From: JADFNO01 sp965369945 | GTDB taxonomy: Bacteria; Planctomycetota; Phycisphaerae; Phycisphaerales; SM1A02 | NCBI GenBank assembly: GCA_965369945.1 | Contig: CBDUST010000129.1 | Coordinates: forward strand, 1 to 11,450 | Direction of reading: 5' to 3' | DNA length: 11,450 nt | In this document: piece after piece, positions 5,225-11,450 of the stretch | How the letters are laid out: each line of letters begins with the position of its first letter | How positions within the stretch are numbered: position 1 is the first letter of the stretch | Translations under genes and position numbers: made by a program | Notes under the pieces: generated by a model | What the model saw: the letters and a program-made list of their open reading frames with translations, nothing else | Told to the model about the DNA's origin: nothing | Database searches by the model: none

Positions 5225-8044
5225 TCAGGAAGCCGCAAGCCGTGGGGCTGTAGGCTTGGCTTGATCGACCGTCGTTTCATCAGCGCTGGTCGGCAAACCC
5301 ACTGCATTGATCATAATCTTGTCCTGCTCTTGCATGTGCATTTTCATCGATGCGACGGCCGGCGAGGCGTTCTCATCCCGGCCGACATAGGGTAATTCCA
5401 GATCGAGCAGTTCCCAGAGCGTGGTCTTGAGGAAGCGATACGCCCCCATGTTCTTCGGCTCCTCTTGAACCCAAACCGTCTCATGAACATTGGCATACCG
5501 TTGAAGGATGTCGGCGAGGTCGCGCACTGGCAGCGGATAAAGCTGCTCGATGCGTACTACAGCGACATCGTCGCGTCCAATCTTCTCTCGGTGTGCGACG
5601 AGATCGTAATAGACCTTACCCGAGCACAGCAGGAGTCGATTGATCTTGCTCGGATCGTTCACCGCCGGATCGTCCAACACGAGATTGAAACGCCCACTCA
5701 CGAACTCGTCAACCGAACTGACGACTTTCGGATGTCGCAACAGGCTCTTTGGGGTGAGCACAATCAACGGCTTGCGGAAACTGCGCTTTATCTGACGGCG
5801 CAGGAGGTGGAACATCTGAGCAGGTGAAGTGGGATTCGCCACCTGCATGTTATTGTTGGCGCACAGTTGCAGGAACCGCTCGGGTCGCGCGGAGGAGTGC
5901 TCCGGGCCTTGCCCTTCATATCCGTGCGGAAGAAACAGCGTCAACCCACTGTAGCGATCCCACTTCGTTTCAGCCGAGGCCAGGAACTGATCGAAGATCA
6001 CCTGTGCGCCGTTGGCGAAATCGCCGAACTGCGCTTCCCAGATCACGAGCATTTGCGGATCGCCGAGCGAGTAGCCGTACTCAAATCCGACGCATGCCGC
6101 TTCAGAGAGCGGACTGTTGTGAATGCAGAACCGCGCCTGATCGGGTTGGATGTGATTCAGTCCATCATGCCCTTGCCCCGTCGTTTGATCGAACAGCACA
6201 GCGTGACGGTGGCTGAACGTTCCGCGCTCGACATCCTGACCGGTGAGGCGCACCGCATGACCGTCCAAAAGCAGCGTGCCGTAGGCGAGCAGCTCGCCCA
6301 TGGCCCAATCCAAGGGCAGGTCCTTCTCAACTGCCTGGCGACGACTCTCCAGCAGCTTCTTCAGTTTGCGATGCGGTGTGAAGTCGTTGGGCACCGTACC
6401 GAGCGCGTGAGCCACGGCTTGAAGTTGTGTGCGCGGCGCTCCGGTTTCCACAGGCTCCGTTGAATACTTCTCGGTGAGATCCGCCCAAACTGAACTGAAC
6501 GCAGCGACCGTCGATCCCACCGGCTTATCCGCGGATCGCGTTTGCGCTTCATCGAGCTGCGACTTGAGCTTCTCGCAGAGTTCGTCGAACGACTGCTCGC
6601 TGATCACGCCTTGGGCGATCAACTGCTGGGCGTAGCTGCGCAGAACGGGCTGCTGATTCTTGATCCGGGCGTATAGAAGTGGCTGCGTGAACGTGGGCTC
6701 GTCGCCCTCGTTGTGTCCGAACTCACGGTAACACCACAGATCAATGACCACGTCGTTCTTGAACGCCTGGCGATACTCCAGAGCGAGCTTGGCGACAAAC
6801 ACGCACGCTTCCGGATCGTCGCCGTTGACGTGAAAGATCGGGGCTTCGGTCATCTTGGCGATGTCGGTGCAGTACGTCCCGCTGTGCGCGTCTTGAGGAT
6901 TCGTCGTGAAACCGATCTGGTTGTTGATGACGACGTGTATCGATCCGCCGACTGTGTAGCCGTCGAGGTCGACCATATTCAGGCATTCAGCCACAACGCC
7001 CTGTCCGGGGAAGGAAGCGTCGCCGTGAATCAGGATCGGCACACACTGTTCGCGTTTCGTGTCGTGGCGGATGCGCTGCTTGGCTCGCGCGCGACCTAAA
7101 ACCACCGGCCCGACAAATTCCAGATGTGAAGGATTCGGCGAGAGCGTCAGTCGAATAGTTTCGCCGCACCCGGTGACGTGATCCGAGCTATAGCCGCGAT
7201 GATACTTGACATCGCCGCCGCCGCGGAGGAAGTCCTCGGTCCACGCTTCAGCAAACTCCGTGAAGATTTGGTCGTACGTCTTGTGCAGCACGTTCACCAG
7301 GACGTTGAGCCGACCACGGTGGGCCATCCCGATCGTGAATTCTCTGACGTCATTGGCGGGCCCCTGTTCGATCAACTCGTCAAGCAGGGGGATGAGCGAT
7401 TCGCTGCCATCTAGGCCGAAACGCTTCTTCGCTGTATAGCGCGTTTGTAGAAAAGTCTCAAAAGCGTCTGCCTCGCCGAGTTCGCCGAGAATGCGCATCT
7501 TCTGGTCGCGGTTCATCGGTGGGCGATTGCGCACCGTCTCCATGCGCTGGGCAAGCCATCGCCGCTGATCGGAGTCTTGGATGTGCATGAACTCGACGCC
7601 TATGTGCCGGCAGTAGGTCTGCTCAAGAAGCTCGACGATGTCGCGCAACTTCGCCGGGTTCTTCAGCGGCAGATCGCACGGGTCGAATCGTTCAGCGAGG
7701 TCCATCTCAGACAGTTCGTACGATTGAAGTTTCAGACTGTCGGGCGCGGGGCGCTCGGTTCCCAGCGGGTCCAATGCCGCCGCGAGGTGACCGGTGTCGC
7801 GATACGCATAGATCAGATCATCGACATGACCCTGCTTGGTCTGAGCTATGTCCACGCCCGCAGTCTGCGCTGCCGGTTCGTCGGCATCCGTGATTTGTCG
7901 AGTTCCCAAGTCGAATCCCGCAAAGAACTGTTGCCACTGCGGCTCGACGGATTCGGCGCGGGCGGACCATCGCTCGTACATCGCGTCGATGTACTGGGCG
8001 TTCCATCCGTTCACAGAGCTCTCTGCCGGTTCGAGACCCATCAA
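5225..8044 (-). CDS. sucA: 2-oxoglutarate dehydrogenase E1 component
   Basis: E1 is the thiamine-diphosphate enzyme that decarboxylates 2-oxoglutarate and succinylates the E2 lipoyl group. It has 939 residues (E. coli 933). The N-terminal E2-contact segment includes NAQYIDAMYERW and QWQQFFAGF (15-43). Catalytic histidines are His242 in GMAHRGRLNVL and His282 in VKYHRGYSSD. The cofactor/magnesium site is GDASFPGQG (341-349; Asp342) with NNQIGFTT (374-381; Asn375, Ile377). The Asp-Asn gap of 33 is the same as in the E. coli enzyme. GHNEGDEPTFTQPLLY (443-458), LSEAACVGFEYGYS and EAQFGDFANGAQ follow in the C-terminal half. Two ATGs sit in tandem at 8044 and 8041, with AGGGA about ten bases upstream. 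A possible -10 box (TAGAAT on this strand, 8125-8130) lies about 80 bases upstream, without a convincing -35. odhB follows directly. Confidence 0.97.
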   Translation of the reverse strand: MMGLEPAESSVNGWNAQYIDAMYERWSARAESVEPQWQQFFAGFDLGTRQITDADEPAAQTAGVDIAQTKQGHVDDLIYAYRDTGHLAAALDPLGTERPAPDSLKLQSYELSEMDLAERFDPCDLPLKNPAKLRDIVELLEQTYCRHIGVEFMHIQDSDQRRWLAQRMETVRNRPPMNRDQKMRILGELGEADAFETFLQTRYTAKKRFGLDGSESLIPLLDELIEQGPANDVREFTIGMAHRGRLNVLVNVLHKTYDQIFTEFAEAWTEDFLRGGGDVKYHRGYSSDHVTGCGETIRLTLSPNPSHLEFVGPVVLGRARAKQRIRHDTKREQCVPILIHGDASFPGQGVVAECLNMVDLDGYTVGGSIHVVINNQIGFTTNPQDAHSGTYCTDIAKMTEAPIFHVNGDDPEACVFVAKLALEYRQAFKNDVVIDLWCYREFGHNEGDEPTFTQPLLYARIKNQQPVLRSYAQQLIAQGVISEQSFDELCEKLKSQLDEAQTRSADKPVGSTVAAFSSVWADLTEKYSTEPVETGAPRTQLQAVAHALGTVPNDFTPHRKLKKLLESRRQAVEKDLPLDWAMGELLAYGTLLLDGHAVRLTGQDVERGTFSHRHAVLFDQTTGQGHDGLNHIQPDQARFCIHNSPLSEAACVGFEYGYSLGDPQMLVIWEAQFGDFANGAQVIFDQFLASAETKWDRYSGLTLFLPHGYEGQGPEHSSARPERFLQLCANNNMQVANPTSPAQMFHLLRRQIKRSFRKPLIVLTPKSLLRHPKVVSSVDEFVSGRFNLVLDDPAVNDPSKINRLLLCSGKVYYDLVAHREKIGRDDVAVVRIEQLYPLPVRDLADILQRYANVHETVWVQEEPKNMGAYRFLKTTLWELLDLELPYVGRDENASPAVASMKMHMQEQDKIMINAVGLPTSADETTVDQAKPTAPRLAAS

Positions 8045-8282
8045 TGCTTCCCTGAAGGGGTGAAAGAATCCTTCCGTTGGCGCGTTTCACCTGCCGCTGC
8101 GCCGGGAGTGCTTTTCGCGACCATATTCTAGCGTCTGAGCCGGTGAATTATCGGCCGCCGAGGTAGGCCGTGAAACCCCTGGTTCTATCACTGCATCGGC
8201 CGACGCCGTGGACAGCTTTGGGACGATCGACCTTCATCCGTAACGGTTCGGGGGCAGTCGATTCGAGATTCCTATGCTCCTA
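8045..8282. promoter_or_regulatory. sucA upstream region
   Basis: This non-coding spacer should hold the sucA promoter. On the minus strand TAGAAT (8125-8130) is the best -10 candidate, but there is no good -35 at normal spacing. AGGGA just before the sucA ATG is a likely ribosome binding site. I see no RNA gene, riboswitch or protein-coding frame in the rest. The following 119 bases (8283-8401) are a separate mobile-element relic. Confidence 0.4.
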
Positions 8283-8401
8283 GGTTCTGTCTGACGAACA
8301 GTGGGACGGGCATCTTGCCCGTCTGTAAGAGTGAGGACGACGGGCTGGAAGCCCGTTCCACTAACTATCAAGAGCACTCTTTTGATTCGTCAGACAGAAC
8401 T
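8283..8401. mobile_element. MITE-like element with terminal inverted repeats flanked by TA
   Basis: The ends are inverted repeats of 16 bases with one mismatch: GGTTCTGTCTGACGAA at 8283-8298 and its inverted copy at 8386-8401. A TA dinucleotide flanks both sides (8281-8282 and 8402-8403), as expected for IS630/Tc1-mariner-type insertion. The 87-base interior has no coding frame. It is made of two hairpins, one 8305-8323 (GACGGGC/GCCCGTC) and one 8340-8356 (ACGGGC/GCCCGT). It also has an outer pairing of 8300-8311 with 8351-8362 (11 of 12). The right TA is part of the priA stop codon. No transposase is in the window, so it would be non-autonomous. The family name is not known to me. Confidence 0.75.
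8300..8362 (-). terminator. Possible transcript end of priA formed by the MITE interior hairpins
   Basis: Reading leftward from the priA stop, transcripts meet AGTGGAACGGGC-TTCCA-GCCCGT and then GACGGGC-AAGAT-GCCCGTC. Both are stable GC stems, and together they can form one longer arm. Neither is followed by a T-run on the minus strand, so this would be a weak or factor-dependent end, or simply mRNA 3' structure. The role is inferred from position only. Confidence 0.35.
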
Positions 8402-10698
8402 TAGAGCAGGGCGATGGGATCGACGTCGATGACCAGTCCCGCCCCGGCGTGGAGCAGGCCCTCGTTTCGGCCGGCAACGAGCACTTCCTGTAACTGCCGC
8501 GCCGACTCAGCCAGCAGTTCGATCTGCTGTCGATGTTTCCCGGCGATGCGCGAGATTGGGCACGGGGCTGGGCCGCGCAGCCGCATCGAATCGTCCTTCA
8601 AATCGCCCAGCCGGTTGGCGATCGTGCGGGCGGTATCCACACACCGCGTGTAATCCACATCGCGCACGACGATACGCGCCAGCCGAGTGTACGGCGGCAA
8701 CTTGCAGCGTCGCCTGTCCGAAAGCTCCAACTCGGCGAATCCCTCATAGTCGTGCGCAGCCGCTAGACGGATAGCTGTGGCCTGAGGCTGGAAGGTCTGC
8801 ACGATGACCTGCCCCGGATCTCGGCCACGGCCGCAGCGACCGGCGACCTGATTCACCAATTGGAACGTGCGCTCCGAAGCGCGGAAGTCCGGCAAATTGA
8901 TCGCGGTGTCGGCGTTGATCACACCCACCAACTGAACGTTGGGAAAATCCAATCCCTTAGCGATCATCTGTGTGCCGACGAGCAGTTGCACCTCGCCGGC
9001 GCCGAACTTGGCCAACGTACGATGAAAGTCCTTCGATCCGCGCATGGAATCGGAGTCGACGCGCAGCATCGTCTCGCCTTCGATGAGTTGCGGGAACTTG
9101 CGGGCGAGTTCTTCCTCGACACGCTGCGTGCCCAGACCGAACGTCGTGACGTGTCGGTCGCAGACCGGGCAGCGCTCGGGCAATCGCTGCTCTGCCTCGC
9201 AATGATGGCAGCGCACGAACCCACCGCTCGGGAGCCGGCGGTTCATGTGGAATACCATCGTCGCGTCACAGTCATCGCACCCCATCATCCAGCCGCAACG
9301 GAAATCCGGGCAGGCGATGTAATTGGCATAGCCGCGCCGATTCAGCAACAAGAGCACCTGCCCACCGCGATCCAGAGTCTCGCCGATCGCTGACTCCATC
9401 CGCGGACCGATCAGGTGCACGCGCCGATCGTGCCGCCGCTTGCGCTCGGCGACGAAGTCAACGATCTGGACGATCGGCAGTTGCATTCCGGGCACACGGT
9501 GTTCGATCCGATGGAGACGATAATTACCCTTGGCCGTCGCGTTGTGCCAAGATTCCAACGCCGGCGTGGCGCTGCCAAGTACGATCGGGCAGTCGGCCAA
9601 CTGGGCGCGGCGCAGGGCGACGTCTCTGCCGTGGTAACGCGGAACCTGATCCTGTTTGTACGAGCCGTCGTGTTCCTCGTCGACGATGATCAATCCGAGA
9701 CGACCTTCAGGGACCGGCGCGAAGACTGCCGATCGCGCGCCGAGCACGATATCCGCTTCACCGCTCGCCGCGAGCATCCATTGCTGGTGGCGTTGCGCCG
9801 CGGTCAGACCCGAATGCAGCACCGCGACGCGCTGCTTGGGGAAGCGCCCGATCAGCCGGCCGCCCGTCTGCGGCGTCAGCGCAATCTCTGGCACCAGAAG
9901 AATTGCGACCTTGCCCGCCTCGACCACCCTCTCGATCAGTCGAATGTACACTTCGGTCTTGCCCGACCCCGTCACGCCGAACAGCAAATGCGCCGAGAAA
10001 CCACGGTCGAGTGTCGGCTGAATGTCGTGGATGATCTGTTTCTGCGGTTCGGTGAGTCGATGCGGAACAGTCGCGTCCAATGCGTGTTCGATCCATGCCG
10101 CTTCAACGGCAGTTCGTGAACTGACAAGTAACATCTCCTTAGTGATCAGCTGTTTAATCGGTGATGTCGTCGCCAACTCACTGATATCTCTGAGTTGGCG
10201 TATTTCGATTGGTCGCCGTTCGATAGGAATTGCGCCCAACACATCCAGGACGTGACGTTGCTTGGGCGGTAGCGTTACGTCCACCGCCGCGCCGTCGGCG
10301 AGATCGATCATGGTGCGGCCGACCAAGCCAACGCGCCGTTTTACCGCGGCCGGCATCATCGCCGACAGCGTCATTCCGATCGGGGCGCAGTAGTAACTAC
10401 TGATCCATTTGGCCAGGTCGATCAGTTGGCGTGGCATCGCCGCTTCGTGTTCGCAGCGTTCGATCAGTTTGACATGGTCTCGCGGTAGATCGGTCTGGTC
10501 GAAGCGCTCGACCACATAGCCGGCTGTGGGCGTGTCACCGGCACCCAGCGGCACGATCACTCGATCCCCGACGACCAACGCGCCCAGCTCCGCTGGCACC
10601 GCATACGTCAGCCCTTCCGGGTATTGATCGACGCCGCGCTCAACCGCCACGCGAGCGTAACCAACCGTGGCGAGCTGTGAAGTGAACAGCGAGGTCAT
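8401..10698 (-). CDS. priA: Primosomal replication-restart helicase PriA
   Basis: PriA recognises stalled forks, unwinds DNA 3' to 5' and loads the replisome away from the origin. The 765-residue product has the N-terminal fork-binding region (1-110, starting ARVAVERGVDQYPEGLTYAVP at 15-35). The helicase core has Walker A GVTGSGKT (241-248), Walker B DEEH (340-343), GSAT (375-378), GTQMIAKGLDFP (575-586) and QVAGRCGRG (617-625). The eight zinc cysteines are present at 463/468, 474/477, 497/500 and 510/513. The first pair is spaced CX4C, not the CX2C of E. coli, and five extra residues lie between pairs two and three. The start at 10698 fits the family N-terminus; no clear ribosome binding site precedes it. 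Its ATG overlaps the TGA of a decayed dockerin-like frame as ATGA. Its TAA stop shares bases with the flank of the downstream MITE. Confidence 0.96.
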   Translation of the reverse strand: MTSLFTSQLATVGYARVAVERGVDQYPEGLTYAVPAELGALVVGDRVIVPLGAGDTPTAGYVVERFDQTDLPRDHVKLIERCEHEAAMPRQLIDLAKWISSYYCAPIGMTLSAMMPAAVKRRVGLVGRTMIDLADGAAVDVTLPPKQRHVLDVLGAIPIERRPIEIRQLRDISELATTSPIKQLITKEMLLVSSRTAVEAAWIEHALDATVPHRLTEPQKQIIHDIQPTLDRGFSAHLLFGVTGSGKTEVYIRLIERVVEAGKVAILLVPEIALTPQTGGRLIGRFPKQRVAVLHSGLTAAQRHQQWMLAASGEADIVLGARSAVFAPVPEGRLGLIIVDEEHDGSYKQDQVPRYHGRDVALRRAQLADCPIVLGSATPALESWHNATAKGNYRLHRIEHRVPGMQLPIVQIVDFVAERKRRHDRRVHLIGPRMESAIGETLDRGGQVLLLLNRRGYANYIACPDFRCGWMMGCDDCDATMVFHMNRRLPSGGFVRCHHCEAEQRLPERCPVCDRHVTTFGLGTQRVEEELARKFPQLIEGETMLRVDSDSMRGSKDFHRTLAKFGAGEVQLLVGTQMIAKGLDFPNVQLVGVINADTAINLPDFRASERTFQLVNQVAGRCGRGRDPGQVIVQTFQPQATAIRLAAAHDYEGFAELELSDRRRCKLPPYTRLARIVVRDVDYTRCVDTARTIANRLGDLKDDSMRLRGPAPCPISRIAGKHRQQIELLAESARQLQEVLVAGRNEGLLHAGAGLVIDVDPIALL

Positions 10699-11064
10699 TC
10701 GCCGTAAGTGTAGGAGATTCGCACGTGATTAGGGCCTGCACTGTCGCCTTGACGTCTTTCTCGCCGACACGGTCTCCAGTCGGCCAATAGGGCGAGGAGG
10801 TCGGATGAACCGACAGAGCCGTTGCCATCAAGATCGGCGGGGCAGGCTTTGCACGGACCCCAACTGACCATCGCACGCTCGGGCCTACGTATGCACAGAT
10901 CGACATCGTAGACCGCTCATCGTTTGTCGGGTTGGTGAGCGGTTCGCACCTGTGATCTCGTCGCCGCCCTCGCCGACGATCCAAACGACACGACACATCG
11001 TCATACGTCGAGGAAACTGTCTTCGTTCCCCACGTTCCCCAACTCATCCAAGCGGCAGATGCCG
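10695..11064 (-). pseudogene. Decayed 3' end of a dockerin-like secreted-protein gene
   Basis: Reading leftward, the frame from 10916 to the TGA at 10695-10697 contains VSWGPCKAC followed by ADLDGNGSVGSSDLLALLA. This is a calcium-binding dockerin-type repeat (loop Asp-x-Asp-x-Asn-Gly, then a Leu-rich helix) with the flanking W-G-P-C spacer seen at the ends of many planctomycete exported proteins. In the same frame further upstream (about 11018-11064), CRLDELGNVGNEDSFLDV looks like an earlier repeat, but TGA stops follow it at about 11005 and at 10917-10919. The short open piece has an internal ATG at 10871, giving at most 58 residues. No signal peptide or other domain is left. I read it as a pseudogene relic; an expressed micro-protein coupled to priA through the ATGA overlap is the less likely alternative. 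Confidence 0.6.
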
Positions 11065-11106
11065 TGGAGGGGAGTATCAATCGCATGATGGCGGCAGCGC
11101 GCGTTG

Positions 11107-11141
11107 GCAAGAAAGCACCCCCCGCCGACGAGCGGGGGGTG
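11107..11141 (-). terminator. Intrinsic terminator of the upstream leftward gene
   Basis: A perfect 10-bp stem (11132-11141 with 11116-11125, CACCCCCCGC pairing GCGGGGGGTG) surrounds a six-base loop. On the minus strand it is followed by CTTTCTTGC, a modest T-rich tail. It lies 62 bases beyond the stop of the partial leftward gene at 11203. It also separates that gene from the dockerin relic and priA, so priA must have its own promoter in 10699-11106; no convincing one was found there. Confidence 0.85.
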
Positions 11142-11202
11142 GAAATATCTTGGAAAACAACTCTGGCCCTAGCGAGGAAATCCGGGCGTTATTGCCTGAC
11201 CA

Positions 11203-11450
11203 TCAAGGGCAGGCCGGGGAGGTTCGCGCGAGGACTTCCAGCACGTACTCGCCGCTCGCAGAATCGGTCGTCCAGAACATCTGGTCAATGCAATCCGTCC
11301 ATGGGAATTGGAATATGATTCCCTCTTGACGGACCTCGTATCGAGTCGCCACAGCACCAGTACCCGCCTCTACGTGATCCACCGGATTGCCGGCAAACGT
11401 CCTGACAGTATCGACGTTGAAGCCTTGGCTTGCCGTACCAACTTCATCCC
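11203..11450 (-). CDS. C-terminal end of an unrecognised protein (runs in from right edge)
   Basis: This frame is open from the window edge to the TGA at 11203-11205, giving the last 81 residues of a longer product. The sequence has a natural amino-acid balance: FNVDTVRTFAG, VEAGTGAVATRYEVRQEG, IIFQFPWTDCIDQMFW, then GEYVLEVLARTSPACP at the end. There are two cysteines, no membrane helix and no motif I can name. The other frames here are rich in Arg, Ser and Pro, like shadows. A strong hairpin terminator follows after 62 bases, which supports a real gene end. Function and family are unknown. Confidence 0.55.
   Translation of the reverse strand, partial: DEVGTASQGFNVDTVRTFAGNPVDHVEAGTGAVATRYEVRQEGIIFQFPWTDCIDQMFWTTDSASGEYVLEVLARTSPACP

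Noticed and set aside
5867..6463. 198-codon rightward frame inside sucA
   Set aside because: Antisense shadow of the highly conserved E1 sequence, caused by GC-rich codon usage.
9415..10119. 234-codon rightward frame inside priA
   Set aside because: Antisense to the PriA helicase motifs; composition unlike a real protein.
10912..10943. 8-bp inverted repeat ACCGCTCA/TGAGCGGT with a 16-base loop
   Set aside because: Short stem, large loop, no T-run and inside a decayed coding relic; likely chance.
10640..11110. 156-codon leftward frame overlapping the priA start
   Set aside because: Arg/Pro/Ser-rich, overlaps conserved PriA N-terminus, and a different frame in the same place shows the dockerin repeat.
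10952..11329. 125-codon rightward frame across the terminator
   Set aside because: It reads through the hairpin stem and is Arg/Ser/Pro-rich; the leftward frame at 11203-11450 is more protein-like.

Overview
The window looks like a chromosomal stretch from a member of the Planctomycetota, probably Phycisphaerae-like. The clues are a C-terminal CPQC...CSEC zinc ribbon behind membrane helices, a dockerin-like calcium-loop relic of the planctomycete type (ADLDGNGSVGSSDLLALLA), moderately high GC, and few strong Shine-Dalgarno sites. This assignment is inference; no rRNA or other taxonomic marker is present.

Left part (1-3900). The 5' part of rsmH (16S rRNA methyltransferase) runs leftward off the edge. 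Divergent from it is sppA, a lipoprotein-type signal peptide peptidase. A nucleotidyltransferase-fold protein and a frameshifted zinc-ribbon membrane protein follow on the same strand. After each of these three rightward genes, within 0-19 bases of its stop, sits one copy of the same 80-bp palindromic element, all in one orientation. A four-helix membrane protein converges from the right.

Centre (3969-8044). A compact leftward sucA-odhB pair encodes the E1 and E2 subunits of 2-oxoglutarate dehydrogenase. The E3 gene (lpd) is not in the window.

Right part (8045-11450). A 119-bp MITE-like element flanked by TA lies between sucA and priA and forms part of the priA stop codon. priA (replication restart helicase) is intact and has an altered zinc-site spacing. 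Upstream of priA is the decayed 3' end of a dockerin-bearing gene. Beyond that come a strong leftward intrinsic terminator and the C-terminus of an unrecognised gene that runs in from the right edge.

Most genes are housekeeping (ribosome methylation, protein quality control, TCA cycle, replication restart). I found no phage, CRISPR, toxin-antitoxin or defence cassette. The most interesting content is small and non-coding or decayed: the stop-linked palindromic family, the TA-flanked MITE, and two broken genes.
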